NCBI GenBank assembly: GCA_002897615.1
Contig: BDTX01000006.1
Location: 186,001-250,000, forward strand
Direction: 5' to 3'
DNA: 64,000 bases
Source: a bacterium BMS3Bbin14
Lineage (GTDB): Bacteria; Desulfobacterota; Desulfobulbia; Desulfobulbales; Desulfobulbaceae
Made by a program: the position numbers and the translations under genes. A model generated the notes under the pieces. That model had not been told where the DNA came from and searched no databases. It saw nothing but the letters and a program-made list of their open reading frames with translations. This document shows, one piece after another, positions 1-6,966 of the stretch (positions are counted from its first letter, which is position 1; every line of letters starts with the position of its first letter).

Positions 1-1125
1 CCGGTAAATAATACCGCTGTAGAAATCCACGTTGGGATAAAGATGCCGTTCGAGGAAATAGTCGTCTTTTAAAACGATCTCTTCCAGTTCCCGGGCAATG
101 TCAAGCAAGGGGTCGGAGACGTTGAGAGAGAGCAGGATATCGTCGCAGGCCTTTTTTATTATCTTCCCGCGTGGATCAAAGGTCTTGTACACCCGGTGAC
201 CGAAACCGGACAACTTGAACGGGTCGCTTCTATCCTTGGCCTTCTCGATGTATTTTTCAAAATTACTGTCATCGGCATAGATTCCCTCCAGCATATCAAT
301 AACCGCTTCGTTGGCCCCACCGTGCAGCGGTCCCCAGAGGGCGCTGATGGCGGCGGAGATGGAGGCGTACAGGTTGACCCCGGCGCTGCCGACCAGGCGG
401 ACGGTCGATGTGGAGCAGTTCTGTTCGTGGTCCGCATGCAGGATGAGCAGCTTGTTCAGGGTCGATACCAGTTCGGGCCGTACCTCGTAATTCCTGACCG
501 GCTTGTGAAACATCATGTTGAGAAAATTACCGCAATAGCACAGGTCCTGGCGGGGATAGACCAGCGGCTGGCCCAGGGATTTTTTGTAGGAAAAGGCGGC
601 AATGGTCCTGATCTTGGAAATCAGCCGCGCGGCCGTGATGTCAATGTTGGTCAGCGGGTCATCACTCATTTCTCTATAGAAATTACAGAGGGTGTTGACC
701 ATGACTGAAAGAATCGACATTGGTGAGGCGTTGGAAGGAAAATGGTCGAAGAAATGAATCATATCTTCGTGGACCAGGGCAAAGCCTTCAAGGAGCATCT
801 TGAAATTGTTGAGTTCCTCGGCACTGGGCAGTTTGCCGTGCAGCAGAAGATAGGCCACTTCAATAAAGACGCAGTTTTCGGCCAGGTCTTCGATGTCGTA
901 GCCGCGGTAGCGGAAGATGCCCTTGTCACCATCAAGATAGGTTATGGCGCTGGTACAGGAGCCGGTGTTCTTGAAACCGCTGTCAAGAGTTATGCAACCG
1001 GTGTCCCGCAGCAGGTTACTGATGTCGATTGCCCTGCATCCCTCGGTACCCTCGAGAATGGGCATTAAGTGAGATTTGCCATCTATGGTCAGTTCTGCCA
1101 TACGGCTGGCGGCGTTCTTGTTCAT
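1..1125 (-). CDS. gltA: Citrate synthase (3' end outside window)
   Basis: Condenses acetyl-CoA with oxaloacetate to citrate, the entry step of the TCA cycle, in the cytoplasm. 375 residues are visible on the minus strand from an ATG at 1125 to the window edge, with no stop reached. The type II citrate synthase landmarks are all present: GPLHGGAN with catalytic His268, GFGHRVYK with His310, and NVDFYSG with Asp367. These sit almost exactly where E. coli GltA has them (264, 305, 362), so about 50 C-terminal residues are missing beyond base 1. The start has an AGGA about 7 bases upstream. A good sigma70-like promoter lies 240 bases upstream, giving a long leader. Divergent from thiE. In sulfate reducers it can serve acetate oxidation or glutamate synthesis; the sequence does not say which. 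Confidence 0.95.
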   Translation of the reverse strand, partial: MNKNAASRMAELTIDGKSHLMPILEGTEGCRAIDISNLLRDTGCITLDSGFKNTGSCTSAITYLDGDKGIFRYRGYDIEDLAENCVFIEVAYLLLHGKLPSAEELNNFKMLLEGFALVHEDMIHFFDHFPSNASPMSILSVMVNTLCNFYREMSDDPLTNIDITAARLISKIRTIAAFSYKKSLGQPLVYPRQDLCYCGNFLNMMFHKPVRNYEVRPELVSTLNKLLILHADHEQNCSTSTVRLVGSAGVNLYASISAAISALWGPLHGGANEAVIDMLEGIYADDSNFEKYIEKAKDRSDPFKLSGFGHRVYKTFDPRGKIIKKACDDILLSLNVSDPLLDIARELEEIVLKDDYFLERHLYPNVDFYSGIIYR

Positions 1126-1498
1126 GGCTGGTCCTTATGTTTTTTTGCTGTTTCCGTCCAGTACGCAAGCGACGGGAGGTTTATGTCTCGATCCGGACTC
1201 GGGGAAAAACAGTGCGCGGAATGAGCTGTTCGGGTACTATGAAAATAATTTTTTTAGGGGAACATTTCGGACACAAGCTGGTCTGACCCGTGTGCAGATG
1301 AACCGGCACATCTGTTTTTTTATTCCCGGTCGTTTCCGGCCGTTTCAAAAAAACAGTAATATATAGAATACCGGATGTTCGTGTAAAATTCAAGCTGAAT
1401 GAATAGTTGCCATGGAGCGGGGGGGCGATCCCGCATCAGGATGGTAACGGCTCCCGGGGGCAATGCCCGGGGAGTTCGCCGGGAAGGATGTTGTTATA
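1126..1498. other. Divergent gltA/thiE intergenic region
   Basis: No gene is supported here. It holds the gltA promoter, a plus-strand terminator-like hairpin (CAGATG 1295-1300, CATCTG 1309-1314, then seven T), and a GC-rich hairpin just before thiE. In that hairpin CTCCCGGG at 1450-1457 pairs with the CCCGGGGAG ending near 1474. The latter could be a leader structure for thiE, but the conserved boxes of a TPP riboswitch are not recognisable. Confidence 0.5.
1365..1393 (-). promoter_or_regulatory. Probable sigma70 promoter for gltA
   Basis: On the minus strand TTGAAT (1388-1393) is followed by a 17-base spacer and TATTCT (1365-1370). Spacing is ideal and both boxes are close to consensus. 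It points towards gltA, leaving a leader of about 230 bases. Confidence 0.5.
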
Positions 1499-2200
1499 AT
1501 GGGAAAGGGTGAATTGTATCGGCGTCGGCAGCGGCAGTTCGTTGATGAAGTAACGGTCTATCCTGTTTCATGTGAACGGCTGGCGGCAGGACGCAGTGAC
1601 GAAGAGTGGCTTGATGCCGTCCTGCTCGGAGGCGGGCGGATTGTGCAGCTGCGCGACAAGGAGTCAGATGACCGGCGACTGCTTGAGAAGGCCAGGTATT
1701 TCCGCCGCAAGACGCGCGAGGCCGGAGCCCTGTTCCTGGTGAACGACCGCTTGGATATCGCCCTTCTGGCCGATGCCGACGGTGTCCACCTGGGCCGGAA
1801 CGATCTGCCGCCCGATGATGTCCGGCGGCTGGCCCCGGAGATGATCATCGGCCTTTCGTGCAACAGCGAGGAGCAGGCCCGGCAACTGGGCCGGCGGGAA
1901 AGGGCCGGCGACCTTTCTGTTTCCTATTACAATATCGGTCCGCTCTATCCCACCCGGACCAAGGCCGGGTTGGCGGAATTCATCGGGATCGGGGCTGTTG
2001 CCCGTTTTTCATCGCACCTGGGCCTGCCATTTACGGTCATGGGGGGGATCAAGCTGGAGCATGTAGAGGAACTGACCGCACATGGTGTCTGCCGTATTGC
2101 GGTCGTTTCGGCGTTGACCCAGGCCCCGGACATTGCCGGGGAAACAGCCCGCTGGGTGGACAGGATCAGAACCTTTGTTGCGGGAGATGGCAATGGATGA
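1499..2200 (+). CDS. thiE: Thiamine phosphate synthase (ThiE family)
   Basis: Predicted to join the pyrimidine HMP-PP and the thiazole phosphate into thiamine phosphate, in the cytoplasm. The TIM-barrel landmarks of the ThiE/TenI family are visible in order: VQLRDKE, FLVNDRLDIAL, ADGVHLGRNDLP, GLSCNS, YYNIGPLYPTRTKAG and a late VMGGI glycine/phosphate loop. The start chosen is the ATG at 1499, with GGGAAGGA about 10 bases upstream; an in-frame ATG at 1463 has no ribosome site and would add 12 residues. The product is 233 aa, slightly longer than usual because of a basic N-terminal stretch. It overlaps the next gene by 8 bases, so the two are probably co-translated. A TenI-like regulatory paralogue cannot be excluded, but the phosphate-binding TRTKAG motif favours the enzyme. 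Confidence 0.83.
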   Translation: MGKGELYRRRQRQFVDEVTVYPVSCERLAAGRSDEEWLDAVLLGGGRIVQLRDKESDDRRLLEKARYFRRKTREAGALFLVNDRLDIALLADADGVHLGRNDLPPDDVRRLAPEMIIGLSCNSEEQARQLGRRERAGDLSVSYYNIGPLYPTRTKAGLAEFIGIGAVARFSSHLGLPFTVMGGIKLEHVEELTAHGVCRIAVVSALTQAPDIAGETARWVDRIRTFVAGDGNG

Positions 2201-2864
2201 CAGGGCCGGCAGGAGAGAGGCTATCGAGAAGCTGATGGAATATGCGGTGCCGGAAGAGCGGCTGGCCGAGGCCCTTGATCTCCTGGAGATCTACCGGCAT
2301 GACAGGCTGGTCCTTGACCTGCTGCATGAATTTTACAGTTTTCTGCCCGAGGCCCGGCGCGACTGGATTCGGGAAATCAGGCTGGTTGCCCGCCGGCAGG
2401 GGGTTCTTCTCCTGGCGGCGATGACGGGAGCCGGCGGCTACCTCTACCTGGTGTCAAGTGAAGGCCTCGATTTCCAAGGTCTCCTGGCCGAGGGATTATG
2501 GGATCCGGAATTACTCGATTTTTTCGGTTTTGCCGACCGGGATGATTGTCAGCGGCTATGCGGAGCAGCCGAAGAGTTGAGCATCTATGCCCCCATAGAC
2601 GGGGATCTGGATGTCTGCCCGGCCTGTCATGCAGCCAGCGGCGAACTGCATGAACTGGGCTGCCCGGTGGAAATATGTCCCTGGTGCGGCGGGCAGCTTA
2701 TCAACTGCCCCTGTCGCTTTGACAAGCTGGAACTGGATCACCTCTCCAGCGAGCGGGATCTTGTCCGTTTCGAGGAGATGCTCAACGAACAGGGCCGCAT
2801 TCCCTATTCATCCGAACAGCGGCCGTCTTTTGCCGATGAGGGCTCAGGGGTGATCCTCGACTGA
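2193..2864 (+). CDS. Uncharacterised protein with C-terminal zinc-ribbon cysteines
   Basis: Not a family I can name. The 223-residue protein has a helical, acidic/Leu-rich N-terminal half with a short hydrophobic patch near residues 70-78 (GVLLLAAMTG). A cysteine-rich module follows: C142, C145, C157, C162, C165, C172 and C174, with CPAC, CPWCGG and CPC knuckles that look like a zinc ribbon. The ATG at 2193 lies inside the end of thiE (the thiE stop is at 2198-2200), with GGGAGA upstream, so translation is probably coupled. An ATG at 2187 is also in frame. The context suggests a partner or passenger of thiE; no function is assigned. Confidence 0.7.
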   Translation: MDDRAGRREAIEKLMEYAVPEERLAEALDLLEIYRHDRLVLDLLHEFYSFLPEARRDWIREIRLVARRQGVLLLAAMTGAGGYLYLVSSEGLDFQGLLAEGLWDPELLDFFGFADRDDCQRLCGAAEELSIYAPIDGDLDVCPACHAASGELHELGCPVEICPWCGGQLINCPCRFDKLELDHLSSERDLVRFEEMLNEQGRIPYSSEQRPSFADEGSGVILD

Positions 2865-3029
2865 TTTTTTTTGTTCGTTTCCTTAATGCCTCTGCCCATC
2901 AATAATGCATCCCGGCTTTGGGCCATCTTTGGCCGCGCCTCAATCACAAAATCATCGACGTAGCACTGCTATGCCTGCGGGGTTGTTCAATCGGTGCAAC
3001 CAAACCTGACCCATATCCGGGATCCGGGA

Positions 3030-3090
3030 GTGACCCAGGTACATTACTATTTTCCGAGTCCCTAACCAAAAGAAAGTGTCCCCGGGTCAC
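3030..3090. repeat. Imperfect inverted repeat downstream of the zinc-ribbon gene
   Basis: GTGACCCAGGTACATT at 3030-3045 is mirrored by AAGTGTCCCCGGGTCAC at 3074-3090, with about 13 of 17 positions complementary around a 28-base centre. The rest of 2865-3112 holds no gene. It could be a mobile-element scar or a small structured element. Confidence 0.4.
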
Positions 3091-3091
3091 A

Positions 3092-3114
3092 GGGCCCTGC
3101 GGCCCCGGTTTTTT
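3092..3114 (+). terminator. Possible terminator between convergent genes
   Basis: GGGCC (3092-3096), loop CTGC, GGCCC (3101-3105), then CGG and a T run, abutting the hflC stop codon. The stem is short, and the gene it would serve ends 230 bases earlier. Confidence 0.3.
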
Positions 3115-4057
3115 ATTTGCTCTTTTTGGTGCTGTCAAGATACTTGAACAGTTCCGAATTCGACGACAGGATCAGCGTGGTATTCTTGGTCAGAATTTTC
3201 TGGTAACTTGCCAGGCTTTTCTCAAAGGCATAAAATTCAGGGTGCTTGCTGTAGGTTTCGCCGTAAATTTCTGTCGCCTTGGCGTCCGCCTGGCCTTTGA
3301 TCATCGTCGCCTCTTTCTGGGCGGTGGAAGTTATTTCCTTGAGTTTTCGCTCGACCTGGCCGAGGATCTCGGCCTTGCGCCCCTCGCCCAGTGAACGTTT
3401 CTTCGCGGCTATCCGTTGCCGTTCCGAGATCATTCGTTCATAGACTTTTTTTCGGACCGACTCGATATAGTTTACCCGTTTGAACATGACATCGACCAGC
3501 TTGATGCCATACTTCTCGGTCATCTTGGATGCCACGTTCAGCACCCTCTGGCTGATTTTGTCCCTCCCCAGCTTGGGCGGGACCATCACGGCGTCTTCCT
3601 GCTTTTTGTTTGCCGCCATGTACGCCGGTGTCCAGTCGGAACTGCGAATAATTTCGATCAGGTTATTCTTGCTGACCAGGTCCCGCACCGTACCGTTGAT
3701 GATATCATCGAGCAGGGTCTGAGCCCTGTTTTCCGTGCCCACGGCCTGCAAAAAGCGAAGCGCATTGGCGATCCGCCAGCGGGCTGTCGTTTCAATATAG
3801 ATAAAGGTCTTATCGTTGGTGGGGATCTGGTTGGGTTCACCATCCCAGATCAGAATTCTTTTTTCAAAGAACTGGACATGCTGGATAAAAGGGGTCTTCC
3901 ACTTCAATCCGGCCGCGGTTATCGGGGTCCCGACCGGGGCGCCGAACTGGGTGATAATAGCCTGCTGGCCTTCTTGGAGGATGTAGAAGCCGTCCCATGC
4001 CGTGACAATGAGGCCGGCGACGATGACGAGCAGGATAATCTGGATAATTTTTTTCAT
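3113..4057 (-). CDS. hflC: HflC-like SPFH-domain membrane protein
   Basis: A stomatin/prohibitin (SPFH/Band 7) protein that with HflK forms the periplasm-facing HflKC assembly that surrounds and restrains the FtsH protease in the inner membrane. 314 residues: one N-terminal membrane segment (residues 4-22, IIQIILLVIVAGLIVTAW), then the Band 7 domain starting with EGQQAIITQFGAP, then a charged coiled coil (SERQRIAAKKRSLGEGRKAE) and an Ala/Glu-rich stretch near QADAKATEIYGE typical of HflC. The start at 4057 has AGGA 5-6 bases upstream. It is 58 bases downstream of hflK on the minus strand, the usual order. Confidence 0.9.
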   Translation of the reverse strand: MKKIIQIILLVIVAGLIVTAWDGFYILQEGQQAIITQFGAPVGTPITAAGLKWKTPFIQHVQFFEKRILIWDGEPNQIPTNDKTFIYIETTARWRIANALRFLQAVGTENRAQTLLDDIINGTVRDLVSKNNLIEIIRSSDWTPAYMAANKKQEDAVMVPPKLGRDKISQRVLNVASKMTEKYGIKLVDVMFKRVNYIESVRKKVYERMISERQRIAAKKRSLGEGRKAEILGQVERKLKEITSTAQKEATMIKGQADAKATEIYGETYSKHPEFYAFEKSLASYQKILTKNTTLILSSNSELFKYLDSTKKSK

Positions 4058-4115
4058 ATCGTCCTGTATGTAATGGTCAAGAATTATTGAAAGTTTTTCC
4101 CCTGAAAGGAGCGGT

Positions 4116-5237
4116 TTATTTTATTGACCGGGCTTTGGCCTTATCCTTACCGCTAAGGTCCAGGAACGGGAGCAGGGTCTGATTTTTTTTGTCCATTACG
4201 TAGACATGGTTCACGTTGGGCAGGGAGTCCTGCATGGCTTCGAGATACATCCGCCGCCGGGTTACTGCCGGGGCCTTTAAGTATTGGTTGACAATATCAT
4301 CGAATCGCGCCGTTTCACCCTGGGCCCGGTTGACCCGTTGCGCCGCATAGCCCTTGGCCTCTTCAACGATCTGCTTGGCACTGCCTTTGGCTTTGGGGAT
4401 GACCCGGTTGTATGTCGATTCGGCTTCGTTCACCAGCCGTTTCATGTCCTGGTCGGCCTCGTTTACCTCGTTAAAGGCCGGTTTAACCTGGTCAGGCGGA
4501 TTGATGTCGATGAGCTGCATGGTGAGTATCTTGACGCCGCACTGCAGCTTATTCAGGACGGCCTGCAGTTCATGTTTGGCGTTGTTGGCCAGGATTTCCC
4601 GGTTGCTCAGGATGTAATCAAAGTCCATGTTGCCGACGATGCGGCGGGTGACCATCTCCGAGGCATCATGCACCGCCTGGGGGACATTGCGGACCTTGAA
4701 TAAAAAGTGGACCGGATCGCTGACAATGTACTGCACGATCCAGGTTACGTCGATGACGTCCTTATCGCCGGTCAGCATCAGGGATTCTAGATTGAATCCC
4801 TGTTTATTGAAAACCGTGTTTTTGCCGGGCATGACGGTACGGAAACCGAATTCTTCCTTGCGCACCGACTGCACATCCACTTTGTCCAGCCCCTCAATGT
4901 AGGGAAGTTTGAAATGGAGTCCCGGTTCGGCGGTCCGGTTATACTTGCCGAAACGCAGGATAATGCCGACCTTGCCCGGTTCGATGGTGTAGAAGGAGGA
5001 GTAAACAAGCTGGAAAATAATGATGGCGGCAATAATCATTATGACCTTGCCGATTCCGGGAAAGGCAGCCTGGCCAGCCGGCGGGTGCTGCCCGCCGCCA
5101 CCGCCGCCCTGGCCGGAGTTGTTGTTTTGGCCGGTAAAGGCGTCTTTGATTTTCTGAATCAAGACCGCCAGTAAATCTTCCGGGGATGATGGGCGGTTTT
5201 TCTGCCCCCAGGGTGGTTGCTGATCATTCATTGACAT
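4116..5237 (-). CDS. hflK: HflK-like SPFH-domain membrane protein
   Basis: Partner of HflC in the HflKC complex that modulates FtsH. 373 residues. The N-terminal 50 residues are hydrophilic, with an Asn/Gly-rich run (NNNSGQGGGGGGQHPPAG) as is typical of HflK. A membrane segment follows (about 64-82, VIMIIAAIIIFQLVYSSFY), then the Band 7 core beginning EPGKVGIILRFGKY. A long coiled-coil arm carries ESTYNRVIPKAKGSAKQIVEEA and ends with YVMDKKNQTLLPFLDL. The start at 5237 has AGGA 6 bases before it; an in-frame ATG two codons later is the alternative. First gene of hflK-hflC. Confidence 0.9.
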   Translation of the reverse strand: MSMNDQQPPWGQKNRPSSPEDLLAVLIQKIKDAFTGQNNNSGQGGGGGGQHPPAGQAAFPGIGKVIMIIAAIIIFQLVYSSFYTIEPGKVGIILRFGKYNRTAEPGLHFKLPYIEGLDKVDVQSVRKEEFGFRTVMPGKNTVFNKQGFNLESLMLTGDKDVIDVTWIVQYIVSDPVHFLFKVRNVPQAVHDASEMVTRRIVGNMDFDYILSNREILANNAKHELQAVLNKLQCGVKILTMQLIDINPPDQVKPAFNEVNEADQDMKRLVNEAESTYNRVIPKAKGSAKQIVEEAKGYAAQRVNRAQGETARFDDIVNQYLKAPAVTRRRMYLEAMQDSLPNVNHVYVMDKKNQTLLPFLDLSGKDKAKARSIK

Positions 5238-5323
5238 AAAAGGTCCTGGTTTTTTGATTCACGTTGCCTGCGGATGCGGCTCGAATTTTTTCGCAAAATA
5301 GAAGTGATCGTAGGTGATCGTTT

Positions 5324-5410
5324 CAGGAGTTCGCTCGGAAATAAGTCCGCGGAATTGACGCTTGGATTCGGGATACGAAAGTGTGAAGTTATTTTTGAGC
5401 GGACCCTTAA
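5324..5410. repeat. Dispersed imperfect hairpin repeat, family 2, full copy
   Basis: About 87 bases. The left arm (AGGAGTTCGCTCGGAAATAAG) and the right arm (AAGTTATTTTTGAGCGGACC, up to 5405) are imperfect inverted copies. Nearly the same sequence recurs at 28294-28380, half copies occur at 17857 and 50541, and a diverged copy lies at 41468. Confidence 0.65.
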
Positions 5411-5504
5411 TGATGAAGAATACAGGAAACCGTCCGCTTTGCCAACTTTTTTTCCCATCCGGTGTTTTCTGGTCCCCCAGGCGTAACTCATCACAGGATA
5501 TATA

Positions 5505-5549
5505 ATAGCTAGGCGGTTTCACGTTGAGCACGTGAAACCGCCTAGCTAT
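5505..5549. repeat. Perfect 20-bp inverted repeat (hairpin)
   Basis: The 20 bases at 5505-5524, containing AGCTAGGCGGTTTCACGT, are perfectly complementary to 5530-5549, leaving a loop of TGAGC. No T run follows on either strand, so it is not a standard intrinsic terminator. It lies 73 bases past the rhomboid stop. Confidence 0.85.
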
Positions 5550-5564
5550 ATCGCTGTAAGTGGT

Positions 5565-5618
5565 CAGGGGTGCCGCATATTTGTGCAAGCGCGATCGTGC
5601 AAAGATGCGGTGCCCCTG
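5565..5618. repeat. Second long imperfect palindrome
   Basis: CAGGGGTGCCGCAT (5565-5578) pairs with ATGCGGTGCCCCTG (5605-5618), 12 of 14 positions, and the interior (TTTGTGCA against TGCAAAG) can pair further. It ends 4 bases before the rhomboid stop codon, so it could act as a 3' stabiliser of that transcript. Confidence 0.7.
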
Positions 5619-5622
5619 AAAC

Positions 5623-6534
5623 TTACCCCCAGGCCAGTATCCAGCAGCCAACGACGATGAACAGAGACAGCAGGTATAAGGCCCGTTGAAAACGGTCATT
5701 GCCGGCCAGGCGCAGGAGACCGAAATAGCGGATGACCATGCCGCCGCCGATACCGCAGAGAAGGCCGAAAAAATGAGCGCCCAGGTCGGTGTGTTTGCCG
5801 CCCGCGCCCAGGAGGGCGAGCAGCCCCGCTCCCGCGCCCAGGGGCATGAGCAGGTCTCTGATCTTTATCCGGCGGCCGGCGTATATCTGCAGACCGCTGA
5901 AGATACCGATGGCGGCAAAAATGGCCGTGGAAAAGCCGATGGAGTAGTGTACCGTGTCCCGGACCGCAATGTTGATCAGGTTCCCAAGTGCTCCCAGCAG
6001 GATAACGGACAGCCATGCCAGGCCTGAGCCGGTCGTTCTGCACAGGAGGTGGATCATAAAGCCGCCGATGATACAGTTGCCGAGCAGGTGGACTTGAGTG
6101 GCGTGCAGGGTCAGGGCGGTAACGAGCCGCCACCACTGTCCCTGCTGCAGAATGGCCCGGCTGTCGATGGCGCCGATCTGGAACCAGGTTGAGTTGCCCT
6201 GCCAGGGACCGGTAACCCAGAATAGAATGACCAGGCCGCCGATCATCAGCAGGGTGGGCGGGTTGCCGGTCTGCACCTGGACGGGCAGGGAAGTCTGTAC
6301 TTGCGGCCAGTCGGCGTTTTCCGCAAAATAGGCCAGGATCTGCCGGTCGGCCGTGTCGGCATCTTTTTCCGGGACCGTCAGGACCCCCTCCCGGGCCAGG
6401 AGCGAGTGTGCAATCCCGACGGCTTCAAGGACCAGCGAACAGAGTGCCAGGTGCTCCGCTGAGCCCGAGGCAACGATGCGGCCCGGATCGCCCTCCGGTT
6501 GTTCCGGATTGTGAGGGGTGGTGAGATTCGACAT
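5623..6534 (-). CDS. Rhomboid-family intramembrane serine protease
   Basis: Predicted to cleave membrane-spanning substrates within the lipid bilayer. 303 residues. The first 90 are soluble and of unknown role. A rhomboid core of about six membrane helices follows, with the signature WWRLVTALTLHATQVHLLGN (134-153), a catalytic serine in GFSTA (Ser202) and a catalytic histidine in GAHFFG (His254). The serine motif is GFST rather than the usual GASG, but the Ser/His pair and spacing are kept. A seventh hydrophobic helix closes the C-terminus. The ATG at 6534 has AGGTAA about 12 bases upstream; the AGG belongs to the terminal repeat of the adjoining miniature element (6547-6793). Substrates are unknown. 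Confidence 0.85.
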   Translation of the reverse strand: MSNLTTPHNPEQPEGDPGRIVASGSAEHLALCSLVLEAVGIAHSLLAREGVLTVPEKDADTADRQILAYFAENADWPQVQTSLPVQVQTGNPPTLLMIGGLVILFWVTGPWQGNSTWFQIGAIDSRAILQQGQWWRLVTALTLHATQVHLLGNCIIGGFMIHLLCRTTGSGLAWLSVILLGALGNLINIAVRDTVHYSIGFSTAIFAAIGIFSGLQIYAGRRIKIRDLLMPLGAGAGLLALLGAGGKHTDLGAHFFGLLCGIGGGMVIRYFGLLRLAGNDRFQRALYLLSLFIVVGCWILAWG

Positions 6535-6546
6535 ATCTAAAGATTA

Positions 6547-6793
6547 CCTGGATCCGTGAGCGTTCGAGAACGGTGCAGATGCAAGGCGGCAACGATGTTG
6601 ATTATCTTGCGTTATTTGTCACTTGACATGACACTGGTATGATATCAACTTTGTTGCCAACGCAGCAGAGGTGCCGTTATCGGTCGCCCCGCAGTCCGGC
6701 GCGGTGAAGACCAGGAAACACGTTAATTTGTAAATAATACAATAGGTCTCATATGTTGCATGAAATGTTACCTCAAGCCGTCATGGATACAGG
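6547..6793 (+). mobile_element. Miniature inverted-repeat element, degenerate copy with insertion
   Basis: Diverged member of the 219-bp family. The left end is CCTGGATCCGTGA and the right end TCATGGATACAGG. The flanking pentamers are GATTA and GAGTA, a target duplication now differing at one base. The 28 extra bases compared with the 219-bp copies lie in the left half and contain TTGTCACTTGACATGACAC. It sits 12 bases upstream of the rhomboid start. Confidence 0.8.
6616..6643 (+). promoter_or_regulatory. Possible promoter created inside the miniature element
   Basis: TTGTCA (6616-6621), 16-base spacer, TATGAT (6638-6643), directed towards the MFS gene. The -35 box lies in the segment found only in this copy. 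Confidence 0.3.
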
Positions 6794-6942
6794 GAGTACC
6801 TTTTCCAGGGTACATTAAACATGAAAAGTAAAAAAGGAAAGTAACGCAACCGTCCGCCCTCTGTCCCTGCTGTCGCGGGGAAGGTCGGAGCGGCGGTGAA
6901 CGTGGCAATAAACCGGAGTGCTGCCCTTAACCTCGGACAATA

Positions 6943-6960
6943 ACCTCAAGCCGTCACGGA
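6943..6960 (+). repeat. Isolated end of the miniature element
   Basis: ACCTCAAGCCGTCACGGA matches the inner right end of the 219-bp element and stops 6 bases before the MFS start codon. The rest of 6794-6966 shows no gene. Confidence 0.6.
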
Positions 6961-6966
6961 ATAATA

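Larger units (their letters stand above)
5238..5622. other. Intergenic region rich in palindromes
   Basis: 385 bases with no believable gene, between the hflK start and the rhomboid stop (both minus strand). It holds a copy of the short dispersed hairpin repeat (5324-5410) and two long adjacent palindromes (5505-5549 and 5565-5618), listed separately. Any hflK promoter must lie here or within the repeats. Confidence 0.7.

Noticed and set aside
1440-1498. TPP riboswitch upstream of thiE
   Set aside because: A GC-rich hairpin precedes thiE, but I cannot find the conserved CTGAGA and ACCTGAT/GGGTAATGCC-type boxes.
5259-5699. Small gene between hflK and rhomboid
   Set aside because: The frame crosses two palindromes and a dispersed repeat and overlaps the rhomboid gene; no ribosome site or protein-like composition.
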